From the NCBI RefSeq assembly GCF_001705665.1, contig NZ_MDHA01000089.1, positions 1-64,000 on the forward strand: DNA of 64,000 nucleotides, given 5' to 3'. Every line of letters starts with the position of its first letter. The stretch's first letter is position 1. Shown one piece after another: positions 17,512-26,435 of this stretch. Position numbers and translations under genes: made by a program. The notes under the pieces are model-generated. The model worked only from the letters and a program-made list of their open reading frames with translations, was not told the DNA's origin and searched no databases. The stretch is from Thioclava sp. SK-1. Lineage in GTDB: Bacteria > Pseudomonadota > Alphaproteobacteria > Rhodobacterales > Rhodobacteraceae.

Positions 17512-19277
17512 TACGTTTGCCGGTTCTGCCTCGTCTTGTGGATTTCACCCATGAAGACCGCGCCGCCAAAGGGTTGCGCGTGTTTTGTGATGACACGGCT
17601 GCGCCACAGGTCGCGGTGCAGTTTACCGCCTTTGAAATGGTGTCGATGCATCGCGCACAATTGCTGCATGCGCCGCGCGGGGGGGGAAAAACCACATTGG
17701 CGTGCAGCCTTCACGCCGCGCTGTCGCAACCTGCGCCTGCCGCAGATGTTTTGACTGCCCCGGTGATCCGCAACCCGCAGGGTACGACATTGCCTCAGAT
17801 ATGGGACTGCGGCGCGATGCAGGTGCAGCTGGGCCAGCCAGGCCAGGGGATGGCAGCTTTGGCCGCAGCCACAGCACGCGCTGGCGCTGTTTTGTTGATC
17901 TTGGATGGGATGGAGCAAGAGCCTGACCCAAGCGCGCTGGTGGAACAGGCGATGGCGTGGATAGCCGACACCCCGGGCGCGCGCCTTTTGGCCCTTTGCG
18001 AAAGCGGCGCATTAGAAAGCATTCGACTGCACCGTGATCTGCGAAGCCACGCACTTTTGCCATTGTTGAAGGCGCAGCGCTGCGCGGCTCTGGCGGCCCT
18101 GGGCCTGTCCGATCCGGTGACCGACCTGTGGGTGTCACCCGGTCTGTGGGCGCTGTCGGTGGCGCAGGGGCGGGCGCTGGACCTGAGAACGGCGGCGGCG
18201 GTGTCGGTTGATGCCGCGTGGCTGCAAGAGGCCCGCGATAGCTTGGCCTTGGAGCGGATGTTGCCCCAGCAGATAATCGAGCATGTGAAATGCGACCCGG
18301 TCCGTTGGTCTGGCGCCTTGCGCCTAGCCGCCCAACGCCACCGGGGGGAAGCGCCCTTGGCCACGGCTTTGGCCCAATCTGGTTGTGCTGTGGCACTATT
18401 GGCGGCAGCGGATATGATTGACCTGGCGGATGATGCGGATGCAGCGGCGATGATTGCTCGACTGATCGCCCAGGCGATTGAAGGTGGCGGGCTGGCTGTG
18501 GGGATGCGCCGTCGTGCAGGGGCCGCATTGGCCCGGCTGGGCGATCCAAGGGCTTTGGATCAGATGGTGGATATTGCGGCGGGTATCTATCAAATGGGGG
18601 GTGATGTGCACCCCAACTCCGCCCCGGGCCATCAGGTGACATTGCCCGCCTTTCGCATCGGAATGTATCCTGTCACCTGCGGGGCCTATGCGAAGTTTGT
18701 GCGTGCCACCGGGCGCACCTGGCTTTCATCGCAGGGGCAACAGCCTTCTCGCGCCAGTCATCCGGCAACTGATCTGACATGGCATGATGCGCAGGCCTAT
18801 TGCGCGTGGCTTGCGCATGAGTGGCGCGCACTAGGGCGCCTGCCCGCTGGTGGGACCCTTCGGCTGCCGACAGAGCGGGAATGGGAGGCGGCTGCGCGCG
18901 GCCCTGCCGGGCGCTGTTATCCGTGGGGCGAGACATGGCACGACGGCCATGCCAATGATGAAGAAACCGGTTTTAATGATATTTGTACCGTTGGCTTGTT
19001 CCCCGAAGGTGCAGCGGCCTCTGGTTGTCTTGATATGGCCGGTCAGGTTTGGGAATGGTGCACGACATTGTGGGGCGATCACATGACCACCCCCTCGTTT
19101 CACTACCCTTGGGCCCCAGATGGGCGTGAAAGGTTGGACGCCCCTGCCCAGATTAGGCGCGTGCTGCGCGGCGGATGTTTTTCATCGGGCCGTGCCAAAG
19201 CCAATGGCATTTATCGCGGCAGCCTAGAGCCAATGGGATTCTGGCGCGGCAATGGGTTTCGGATTGTCATGGCGTAG
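17508..19277 (+). CDS. P-loop NTPase fused to an FGE-sulfatase (SUMF1) fold domain
   Basis: In this 589-residue protein, residues about 45-250 look like a P-loop NTPase: Walker A APRGGGKTT at 55-63 and a Walker B-like VLLILDGMEQ at 128-137. Residues about 260-355 are helical and end in RRRAGAALARLGDPRAL, the linker often seen before FGE domains in STAND-type proteins. Residues 358-589 form an FGE-sulfatase fold (GIYQMGG, PVTCGAYAKFV, LPTEREWEAAARG, DMAGQVWEW, RVLRGGCFSS, GFRIVMA). The two copper-binding cysteines of true formylglycine-generating enzyme are not at the expected place after RGG, and no EgtB-type HX3HXE is seen, so the activity is unknown. It is the last gene of the ABC operon. 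Confidence 0.75.
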   Translation: MIRLPVLPRLVDFTHEDRAAKGLRVFCDDTAAPQVAVQFTAFEMVSMHRAQLLHAPRGGGKTTLACSLHAALSQPAPAADVLTAPVIRNPQGTTLPQIWDCGAMQVQLGQPGQGMAALAAATARAGAVLLILDGMEQEPDPSALVEQAMAWIADTPGARLLALCESGALESIRLHRDLRSHALLPLLKAQRCAALAALGLSDPVTDLWVSPGLWALSVAQGRALDLRTAAAVSVDAAWLQEARDSLALERMLPQQIIEHVKCDPVRWSGALRLAAQRHRGEAPLATALAQSGCAVALLAAADMIDLADDADAAAMIARLIAQAIEGGGLAVGMRRRAGAALARLGDPRALDQMVDIAAGIYQMGGDVHPNSAPGHQVTLPAFRIGMYPVTCGAYAKFVRATGRTWLSSQGQQPSRASHPATDLTWHDAQAYCAWLAHEWRALGRLPAGGTLRLPTEREWEAAARGPAGRCYPWGETWHDGHANDEETGFNDICTVGLFPEGAAASGCLDMAGQVWEWCTTLWGDHMTTPSFHYPWAPDGRERLDAPAQIRRVLRGGCFSSGRAKANGIYRGSLEPMGFWRGNGFRIVMA

Positions 19278-19360
19278 GCGTCCATCTTTGCGCGGAACCT
19301 AAGGATTGATAATTTCATGTATATATATCATGCGGATAAGCAGAAATTTTTGCGGGTCAA

Positions 19361-19388
19361 ATAAAAAGCTAGTAATATAGCTTTTTAT
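19361..19388. promoter_or_regulatory. AT-rich perfect inverted repeat before the TAXI-TRAP operon
   Basis: ATAAAAAGCTA at 19361-19371 and TAGCTTTTTAT at 19378-19388 form a perfect 11-bp inverted repeat with a 6-base spacer. It could act as the terminator of the preceding operon or as an operator. The core ATAGCTT also occurs in the repeats at 28901-28916 (minus strand) and 29724-29751, which favours a regulatory role. Confidence 0.45.
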
Positions 19389-19464
19389 GTTTTAATTTTC
19401 CTGAGAGGAGGTCGACCATCGCGTTCATCGATGTCGGTCAAGACCCGGGAGAGGAGCCCCGCCA

Positions 19465-20598
19465 ATGTATATAAGACTTGTAAAGGCGCTGCCGATGCTT
19501 GCGGTGGCAGGTTTTGTCATGTCGACGGCTGCGAAGGCCCAAGATGCCGTCAAGCTGCCACGTTCGATGATTTGGAGCGCATATGATGTCGGCTCTGGCG
19601 GGTATACCGAAGCGTCGGCAATCGCCAATGCAATACAGGGGCAGTTTGAAACGCGGATCCGCGTATTGCCCTCTGGCACGTCTATCGGGCGTTTGTTGCC
19701 GCTGCGCGAAAAGCGGGCTGAATTTGGCTTCTTGTCGAATGAACTCTTCTTTGCCAGTGAAGGCATTTACGAATTTGCCTCGTCGGATTGGGGTCCGCAA
19801 GATGTGCGGGTGATGCTGGGCCGTCCGGCGTCTGTGGGGATTGTTGCCGCAGGCGACCTGAACGCCGACACGGTAGAGGATTTGAAGGGAAAGCGCGTTG
19901 GGTTTGTGCGGGGCAACCCATCGTTGAATATTAAAACAGATGCTTATCTGGCCTTTGGTGGATTGACCCGCGAGGATGTTGAACAGGTTTGGTTTGGCAG
20001 CTATGGCGCGCTGAAAGATGCGATTATCTCAAATCAGCTTGATGCGATGGGGATGGTTCCTACCTCTTCTTTTGCGCGTGAAATTGAGGCCAGCGCGCGT
20101 GGCCTGACCTGGTTGAACTTCCCGCCAGAAAACACCCAGGGCTGGGAAAATGCGACGGATGTGATCAGCTTTGCACAGCCACATCAACAGACCACCGGCG
20201 CGGGAATTTCTGCCGATAATCCGGTTTGGTTATTGGGGTACCGCTATCCGATGTTGGCGACCTATGCGACCACAGACGAAGAGGCTGTCTACAACCTGGT
20301 CAAGGCGGTCGATCAAAGCTTTGGTGGGTTCAAAGACGCCACCGCCGAGGCCGCGAATTGGGCCGTTGAAGGATCCATTGTGCCGCCTGCTGACGCGCCT
20401 TTCCATCCGGGTGCAATCCGTTATGCCAAGGAAATGGGCTATTGGACTGAAGATGCGCAGGCGTGGCAGGACGCCCGTCTCGCCCGGCTTGAAAAGGTGA
20501 AAACGCAATGGGCGCAGGCCGAAGCAGCCTATACCGGTAGCGATGATGGCTGGCCCGCGTTTTGGACGCAATGGCGCAATGATCACCTGAAAGACTGA
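19465..20598 (+). CDS. TAXI-family TRAP transporter solute-binding protein
   Basis: This 377-residue periplasmic protein has a signal peptide (MYIRLVKALPMLAVAGFVMS, ending near AKA). It has TAXI-type features: WSAYDVGSGGYTEASAIANAI near the N-terminus, VLPSGTSIGRLLPLR, and GKRVGFVRGNPSLNIKTDAYLAFGG. TAXI receptors deliver organic acids to fused TRAP permeases. GAGGAG near 19452 is the ribosome binding site. An 82-bp gap with a hairpin separates it from the permease gene. Confidence 0.88.
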   Translation: MYIRLVKALPMLAVAGFVMSTAAKAQDAVKLPRSMIWSAYDVGSGGYTEASAIANAIQGQFETRIRVLPSGTSIGRLLPLREKRAEFGFLSNELFFASEGIYEFASSDWGPQDVRVMLGRPASVGIVAAGDLNADTVEDLKGKRVGFVRGNPSLNIKTDAYLAFGGLTREDVEQVWFGSYGALKDAIISNQLDAMGMVPTSSFAREIEASARGLTWLNFPPENTQGWENATDVISFAQPHQQTTGAGISADNPVWLLGYRYPMLATYATTDEEAVYNLVKAVDQSFGGFKDATAEAANWAVEGSIVPPADAPFHPGAIRYAKEMGYWTEDAQAWQDARLARLEKVKTQWAQAEAAYTGSDDGWPAFWTQWRNDHLKD

Positions 20599-20617
20599 TA
20601 CCGCCGTGTGCGAAACG

Positions 20618-20644
20618 GACAGATGCGGCAGGGCCGGATCTGTC
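20618..20644 (+). terminator. Intercistronic hairpin between TAXI receptor and permease
   Basis: GACAGAT at 20618-20624 pairs perfectly with ATCTGTC at 20638-20644. A competing pairing, GGCAG with CTGCC, spans 20626-20650. There is no T tract directly behind it, so message stabilisation is more likely than full termination. Confidence 0.4.
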
Positions 20645-20680
20645 TCTGCCATCCCTTTAAATGTCTGAGCGAGGTCCGCA

Positions 20681-22690
20681 ATGAGCGATCCGCAGTCCCT
20701 ACCCATGTCTGACATTCCCGCCCCGCGGGCGCTTCCCACGATTGGGATGTGCCACCCGCCGACGCGCACTGTGGTCTTAATCCTTGGGCTGGTTGCCCTG
20801 CTGCTGAATGTTGACAGGCTGTTCAACACCCAGATGTTCATCGGTTATGTGATGCTGGACACATCCTATTTCTATCTGTTGACGGGGATTTTCCTCGCGG
20901 TCGCATTTCAGGTCTATCCGCTGTCTTGGGACCGGTTCGGAGTTGGGGGACGCATCGCAGATGCCTTGCTATCGGTCTTGGCGCTGGCCTGTGCGGGATA
21001 TTTCGCATGGAATGGTGAACGGATTTTGATGGAGGGGTGGGATCTGGTCGCGCCTGTACAGGCGCAGGTTATCGCCGGGCTGTTTTGCGTGTTGGTGTTA
21101 GAGGCATTGCGACGCACCGGCGGCTTGGTGCTGCTAGGAATTTGCGGTTTTTTCTTTCTATTCCCAATGTTCGCAGAACAGATGCCCGGATTTCTGTGGG
21201 GCCCTTCGACAGATTTGCCGGGACTGGTGATGATGCATGCGCTGGGGTCCGAAAGCATTATCGGTGTTCCAATGCGAGTGGTTGCCGGACTATTGATCGG
21301 GTTTCTCTTGTTCGGTTCTGCGCTGGTTGTGACAGGGGGCGGAGCCTTTTTCATGGCTTTTGCAGAGGCTTTATTGGGCCGTACCCGCGGCGGCCCATCC
21401 AAAGTGGCGATCTTGTCATCGGGCTTTTTTGGATCGCTTTCAGGGTCGGTGATTTCCAACATCGTTACCACAGGTCAAATGACCATCCCGACGATGAAAA
21501 AAGTGGGTTACCCGGCACGCTATGCTGCGGCGATTGAGGCCTGCGCCTCAACCGGGGGTGCACTTATGCCGCCAGTGATGGGCGCGGTGGCCTTTATCAT
21601 GGCCGAGAACCTGAATGTTCCATACTCTACCGTGATGATCGCGGCGATTGTGCCTGCCGCGTTGTTTTACCTTGCGCTGTTGTTGCAAACGGATTGCTAC
21701 GCGGCGCGGCGCAGCCTGAAGGGGCAGCGGCCAGAGGATTTGCCGAAGCTGGGCGCGACGGTAAAGGGTGGCTGGCATTTCCTTTTGGCGCTGGTGGTGT
21801 TGGTTTATCTTATTGTCGCGCGCGGAATCGAGGCGCAGGCCCCATTCTGGGCCACACTTGTGTTGTTGATCACCAGCGCGGTGAATGGCTGGGTCAGTGG
21901 TAAAAATAAGCTGACATTTTCGCGGCTTGTCGATCTGTTGGAAGATGCGATTCGCAATATTGCCAATATCGTAGGCATTCTGGCCGGGGTGGGGCTGATC
22001 GTTGGGGCGCTTAGCTATACCGGCGTTGGCGGTGCATTCTCCCGCGAGCTGTTGCAATTTGCTGGTGATAACGTGTTCTTGCTGCTGCTGTTTGGCGCGT
22101 TGACCTCTTTTGTGCTGGGCATGGGGATGACTGTCAGCGCCTGCTATATCTTCCTTGCGATTGTCTTGGGGCCGGCCATGTCCGGCGCGGGGTTAAACCC
22201 AATCGCGGGACATTTGTTCATCCTGTACTGGGGCATGCTAAGCTATATCACGCCGCCTGTGGCCTTGGCCGCCTTTGCGGCCGCGGTAATTGCGAAAACC
22301 GATGGGATGCGCACAGGGGTGCTGGCGATGCGGCTTGGGGCGGTCAATTTTGTCTTGCCCTTTATATTTGCGCTGAATCCGACCCTGGTATTGCAAGGGA
22401 CGCCGATGGCCATTTTGCATGATGTGGGCAGCGCGGTCTTCGCGGTGTGGTTCATGGCCGCTGCCAGCGAAGGTTGGCTGCATTTTGTTGGCCGACTTAC
22501 CGCTCCCGCACGGGTCCTGCTGGGTGTGGCTGCGGTCACTTTGGTGATCCCGGGATATCTGTCCGATGGTATGGGATTGGCGCTTTTGGCAGCGGCGGTC
22601 TTGGTCAACCGCCTACAGGCTGCAGCAGACGATCGCCATGCCGCAACCGCCGCTGCCACAGCAAAAGACCCTGAAGGAGCGGCACAATGA
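20681..22690 (+). CDS. TRAP transporter fused permease (DctQ-DctM type, 4TM/12TM)
   Basis: This 669-residue inner-membrane protein has about 16 hydrophobic segments. The N-terminal quarter corresponds to the small DctQ subunit, and the rest is the large DctM domain with LSSGFFGSLSGSVISNIVTTGQMTIP and CASTGGALMPPVMGAVAFIMAE, typical of fused permeases that pair with TAXI receptors. It transports the unknown acid by a sodium or proton gradient. The stop overlaps the FadJ-like gene by 4 bp, so transport and CoA-dependent catabolism are co-expressed. Confidence 0.92.
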   Translation: MSDPQSLPMSDIPAPRALPTIGMCHPPTRTVVLILGLVALLLNVDRLFNTQMFIGYVMLDTSYFYLLTGIFLAVAFQVYPLSWDRFGVGGRIADALLSVLALACAGYFAWNGERILMEGWDLVAPVQAQVIAGLFCVLVLEALRRTGGLVLLGICGFFFLFPMFAEQMPGFLWGPSTDLPGLVMMHALGSESIIGVPMRVVAGLLIGFLLFGSALVVTGGGAFFMAFAEALLGRTRGGPSKVAILSSGFFGSLSGSVISNIVTTGQMTIPTMKKVGYPARYAAAIEACASTGGALMPPVMGAVAFIMAENLNVPYSTVMIAAIVPAALFYLALLLQTDCYAARRSLKGQRPEDLPKLGATVKGGWHFLLALVVLVYLIVARGIEAQAPFWATLVLLITSAVNGWVSGKNKLTFSRLVDLLEDAIRNIANIVGILAGVGLIVGALSYTGVGGAFSRELLQFAGDNVFLLLLFGALTSFVLGMGMTVSACYIFLAIVLGPAMSGAGLNPIAGHLFILYWGMLSYITPPVALAAFAAAVIAKTDGMRTGVLAMRLGAVNFVLPFIFALNPTLVLQGTPMAILHDVGSAVFAVWFMAAASEGWLHFVGRLTAPARVLLGVAAVTLVIPGYLSDGMGLALLAAAVLVNRLQAAADDRHAATAAATAKDPEGAAQ

Positions 22691-24744
22691 ACACCCATAG
22701 CGCACCATCACATGGAACTGTTCACCTGCATATTGAAGACGGTATCGCCGTCCTTACGATCGACAACCCACCTGTCAACGCCGGCTCTCATGCCATTCGC
22801 CAAGGGGTGATTGAGGCATTGAACCACTGCGTCCAGATACGTGGCGCGATCTTGATCGGCGCAGGGCGCAGCTTTATCGCCGGGTCGGATTTGCGCGAAT
22901 TTGGCGCACCACTGATGTGGCCCGAACTGCCCGATGTAATCGCCGCCTGCGAGGCCGCGCCCTTTCCGATCATCGCGGCAATCCACGGTGTCGCCCTTGG
23001 CGGTGGGTTGGAACTGGCCTTGGGCTGTGATTACCGAATTGCGACGCGGGATGCGGCATTGGGCCTGCCCGAAGTGTCGTTGGGCATGGTTCCGGGCGCA
23101 GGTGGCACACAGCGGTTGCCACGGCTGATTGGGCGCGCCGCAGCCATTGATATGATCTGCGGGTCTGTGCGGATCTCGGGCGAGGATGCGCAGGCCATCG
23201 GCCTTGTTGATCACCTGGCACAGGGTGATGTCCTGGCGGCGGCGCGGGCGTTCCTTTCGCAGCCTAAGGCCAAACGGATAGTGGCCGATTTGGCGGTTCC
23301 ACCAACGGGGGAGGCCACGTTGGACGCCAGTGTCTCGAAGGCAATGAAGAAGGGGCGCGGCCGTCCAAATGTAGCCGAAGCGATCCGCCTTGTGATGGCC
23401 GCCGCCGAACCTGATTTTGCGGTCGCTTTGGCCGATGAACGTGCGGTGTTTCAGCGGCTGCGCCTGTCCGATGATGCCATCGCACTGCGCCATCTTTTCT
23501 TCTCAGAACGTCGCGCGGGCACCGTGGACGGGCTGACTGCCGCGCCGCGTCCGATCGGTGCGATCGGTGTAGTCGGGGGCGGCACGATGGGGCAGGGGAT
23601 CGCGCGGGCCTGTTTGGCGGCGGGCCTGCCTGTGACGTTGCTGGAGCGCGACCCAGACGCCTTGCAGCGCAGTCTTGCGGCGATTGACGCCACATTGCAG
23701 GATAAATGTTATCGTGGGCGGCTATCACCAGCAGGTATGGTGCAGCAATTGCGCGCGCTGACGGGGACGGTGCAGATGGCGGATCTTGGCGCGTGTGATC
23801 TGGTGATCGAAGCGGTCTTTGAAGAGATGTCCGTGAAAGTGCCGCTGTTGACCCAATTGGACGCATTGCTGCCCGCACAGGCGGTGATTGGAACCAATAC
23901 ATCCTATCTTGATATCGATGTGATGCTGGCTGATTTGCCGGGGCGGTCGCGTGTACTGGGCCTACATTTTTTTAGCCCGGCAGATGTGATGCGGCTATTA
24001 GAAATCGTGCGGGCCAAGGCCACGTCAGATGATGTGCTGGCCACGGGGCTGCGGCTGGCAAAATACCTGTCCAAACAGCCTGTGGTGGCGCGGGTTTCAG
24101 AGGGCTTCATCGGCAATCGGATTTATGCAGCCTACCGGCGCCGAGCAGAGCTGTTGGTGCTTGAGGGTGCCGCACCGCAGGATGTCGACGCAGCAATGGT
24201 GGCCTTTGGCTTTGCCATGGGGCCATTCGCCGTGGCTGATATGAGCGGGCTGGATATTGCATGGGCCATGCGCAAACGCCAGGCGACGACACGTGATCCC
24301 GATACGCGGTATGTCACCATTCCAGATGATCTGTGCGAGGCGGGGCGTTTGGGCCGCAAAACCCGTGCTGGATGGTATGATTACCCGGCACAAACCCCGG
24401 TTCCATCTGTGCAGGTCGACGGCATTATCCACCGTGCACGCAAGGCGACGCATGTTGTGCCGCAGGTCTTTGACGCCACTACGATGCAGCGACAATTGTT
24501 GATCGCGATGGTCAATGAAGCAGCCTGCCTCTTGGCCGAAAATGTGGCGCAGCGCCCGTCCGATGTTGATGTGGCGATAGCCAATGGCTACGGCTTTCCG
24601 CGTTGGAAGGGCGGGCCGCTGTGGTGGGCCGCACAGCAAACTGACGCGGATATCACCGCCGACCTGACAGCGTTGAAATGCGCTATCGGACATGGGTACA
24701 TCCCCGGCCCCGTCTTTGAAACTCTGTCGAAGATGCGGACATAA
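22687..24744 (+). CDS. FadJ-like bifunctional enoyl-CoA hydratase / 3-hydroxyacyl-CoA dehydrogenase
   Basis: In this 685-residue protein, residues 1-190 are a crotonase domain with both catalytic glutamates (GGGLELALGCD and LPEVSLGMVPGAGG). From about residue 292 a 3-hydroxyacyl-CoA dehydrogenase follows, with NAD motif IGVVGGGTMGQGIA, the HFFSPADVMRLLEIV catalytic block, and two C-terminal dimerisation domains. It hydrates and oxidises enoyl-CoA to 3-ketoacyl-CoA. Location after a TRAP transporter and before CoA-transferase and hydrolase genes suggests a side-chain or dicarboxylic acid rather than a long-chain fatty acid. No thiolase gene is in this operon. Confidence 0.9.
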   Translation: MNTHSAPSHGTVHLHIEDGIAVLTIDNPPVNAGSHAIRQGVIEALNHCVQIRGAILIGAGRSFIAGSDLREFGAPLMWPELPDVIAACEAAPFPIIAAIHGVALGGGLELALGCDYRIATRDAALGLPEVSLGMVPGAGGTQRLPRLIGRAAAIDMICGSVRISGEDAQAIGLVDHLAQGDVLAAARAFLSQPKAKRIVADLAVPPTGEATLDASVSKAMKKGRGRPNVAEAIRLVMAAAEPDFAVALADERAVFQRLRLSDDAIALRHLFFSERRAGTVDGLTAAPRPIGAIGVVGGGTMGQGIARACLAAGLPVTLLERDPDALQRSLAAIDATLQDKCYRGRLSPAGMVQQLRALTGTVQMADLGACDLVIEAVFEEMSVKVPLLTQLDALLPAQAVIGTNTSYLDIDVMLADLPGRSRVLGLHFFSPADVMRLLEIVRAKATSDDVLATGLRLAKYLSKQPVVARVSEGFIGNRIYAAYRRRAELLVLEGAAPQDVDAAMVAFGFAMGPFAVADMSGLDIAWAMRKRQATTRDPDTRYVTIPDDLCEAGRLGRKTRAGWYDYPAQTPVPSVQVDGIIHRARKATHVVPQVFDATTMQRQLLIAMVNEAACLLAENVAQRPSDVDVAIANGYGFPRWKGGPLWWAAQQTDADITADLTALKCAIGHGYIPGPVFETLSKMRT

Positions 24745-24891
24745 CAAATGCACAGACCAGATTTGCCTTCCCACATCGCCCGCGCTGCCCTGCCATCCTG
24801 CACCAGTGGCGCGGCAAATCCTGCCCCCTTTGGCGCAAGGCAGGGCGCGTGCCCGCCCCGCGCCTTTGCCTGACGACAGAAAGGACCTCAT

Positions 24892-25653
24892 ATGGGTATC
24901 GAACTCAGCTTCACCGGCAAGGTTGCCGAGATCACCATCGATGTTGCACCGGTAAATGCCATTACATTGGCGCAATACGGCGAAATCGGCGCGGCATTCG
25001 ATGCTGCTGACAGCTGGCAAGGCATTAATTGCATCGTGTTTACCGGCGCTGGCACACGCGCCTTTTGCGCCGGGCTGAACCTGAAGGAGTTTCTGACCGC
25101 CACCGTAGCCGAGGATCCCGCCCGTGCCCGGATTGTGCGCCGCTGCTTTAAGTCGATCCGGGAGTGCGCCTTACCCACAATTGCGGCGGTGAATGGCCCG
25201 GCCTTGGGGGCGGGCAGTGTCTTGGCGTCGGTTTGTGATATCCGCCTTGCGTCGACCAACGCGACATTTGGCACGCCAGAAATCAACGTAGGCCGATGTG
25301 GTGGGGCCGCACATATGGGACGGCATCTGCCCCCGGGCATGGTGCGGAAGATGTTCTTTACTGGAGAGCCGATTGACGCGGCCGAGGCCTATCGTTTGGG
25401 CTTCGTGCAAGAGGTTCACGCCCCCGACGCATTGATGGGTGCTGCCCGTAATTTGGCGGCGAAAATCGCGGATAAATCTCCGCTGGGTTTGCGGATCGGC
25501 AAGCAGTCGTTGAATCAGATTGAGTTTCTGCCGGTCGATGAGGGGTATCAAATCGAGCAGCAATTTAGCACGGCTTTGATGAATACGGAAGATGCGCGCG
25601 AAGCCACGGCGGCTGTGGTGGAAAAACGTATGCCCGTATGGAAGGGGCGTTGA
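24892..25653 (+). CDS. Enoyl-CoA hydratase/isomerase family protein, one catalytic Glu missing
   Basis: This 253-residue crotonase-fold protein has the oxyanion-hole segments CAGLNLKEFL and NGPALGAGS. Of the two hydratase glutamates, the second is present (GTPEINVG) but the first is replaced by Val (GAGSVLASVCD instead of GGxxELAxxCD). It is therefore unlikely to be a normal hydratase; isomerase, thioester hydrolase, C-C lyase or decarboxylase activity is possible. It follows FadJ after 147 bp with GC-rich pairing near 24837-24870, and is joined to the next gene by a 1-bp overlap. Confidence 0.85.
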   Translation: MGIELSFTGKVAEITIDVAPVNAITLAQYGEIGAAFDAADSWQGINCIVFTGAGTRAFCAGLNLKEFLTATVAEDPARARIVRRCFKSIRECALPTIAAVNGPALGAGSVLASVCDIRLASTNATFGTPEINVGRCGGAAHMGRHLPPGMVRKMFFTGEPIDAAEAYRLGFVQEVHAPDALMGAARNLAAKIADKSPLGLRIGKQSLNQIEFLPVDEGYQIEQQFSTALMNTEDAREATAAVVEKRMPVWKGR

Positions 25654-26435
25654 TGACCCGTGTGGCGCTGAATGATACTGTGCTCAATATCCAAATTGAT
25701 CATTGTCACGACACTGCGCCCTGGTTGGTGTGCAGCAACTCTTTGGTTACAGATCTAACGATTTGGGATGGGATGATCGGCTCGGTCTCTGGCTGGAATG
25801 TCCTGCGCTATGACCAGCGCGGGCATGGCGGATCAGACCTTCCGCAAGGGGCGCTTGGCTGGGATCTGCTTGTGCAGGATCTGCTTGCGGTGATGGACCA
25901 TGCGCAGATCCCGCGGGCCGTTTGCGTCGGGCTGTCGATGGGCGTGCCTACGGCACTTGGTGCCTATGATATCGCACCGAAGCGGTTTTCCGGCTTGGTC
26001 TTGCTGAATGGGATGGCAAAATCGGCGCCCAATGCGGCCACGGCTTGGGGGGAACGCATTGCGCTGGCCCGGGCGCATGGCATGGCGCATTATGGCGACA
26101 TAACCGCCACGCGCTGGCTGACCGATGACAGGCATCACCACAGGTTGCGCGACATGATCGCCGCCACGCCGCTGGAGGGGTTCGGCGCCTGTGCCACAGC
26201 CCTGATGCGCTATGATTACACCGATGTGTTGTCCAAAATAACTTGCCCCAGCTTGTTGATGGCAGGGCTGTGTGATGGCGGTTTGCCTGACACGATGCGC
26301 GCAATGGCAAAGCGCGTCGGCGCTGACTTTCACGGCATTGATCAGGCTGGCCATGTTCCGTGTTTTGAACAAGTCGCGCCTGTCAGTGCTGCCCTGAACC
26401 AATTTTTGGCACCGCTGAAAAAGGGAACGTTATGA
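25653..26435 (+). CDS. Alpha/beta-hydrolase, 3-oxoadipate enol-lactonase-like
   Basis: This 260-residue hydrolase has the nucleophile Ser95 in CVGLSMGVPTA, an acid candidate in MAGLCDGGLPD and the His in DQAGHVPCFEQ. The WDGMIGSVSGWNVLRYDQRGHGGSD segment resembles PcaD-type enol-lactonases. It would open a lactone or ester formed during catabolism. I chose ATG 25653 (TGATG junction with the previous gene, GAAGGGG ribosome binding site) over 25638. It overlaps the GST gene by 4 bp. Confidence 0.85.
   Translation: MTRVALNDTVLNIQIDHCHDTAPWLVCSNSLVTDLTIWDGMIGSVSGWNVLRYDQRGHGGSDLPQGALGWDLLVQDLLAVMDHAQIPRAVCVGLSMGVPTALGAYDIAPKRFSGLVLLNGMAKSAPNAATAWGERIALARAHGMAHYGDITATRWLTDDRHHHRLRDMIAATPLEGFGACATALMRYDYTDVLSKITCPSLLMAGLCDGGLPDTMRAMAKRVGADFHGIDQAGHVPCFEQVAPVSAALNQFLAPLKKGTL

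Noticed and set aside
17623-18642. Long antisense open frame of 339 codons opposite the NTPase-FGE gene
   Set aside because: Proline/arginine-rich composition, no family features and complete overlap with a well-supported gene mark it as a shadow frame.
17508-19277. NTPase-FGE protein as ergothioneine synthase (EgtB-like) or true formylglycine-generating enzyme
   Set aside because: No DinB-like domain, no HX3HXE iron motif and no cysteine pair after the RGG block were seen.
18600-19277. FGE-fold C-terminus as a target of a diversity-generating retroelement
   Set aside because: No reverse transcriptase gene or template repeat is present in the window.
24837-24875. GC-rich imperfect hairpin between the FadJ-like and crotonase genes as a terminator
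   Set aside because: Pairing needs bulges and there is no T tract; the downstream genes clearly belong to the same pathway.
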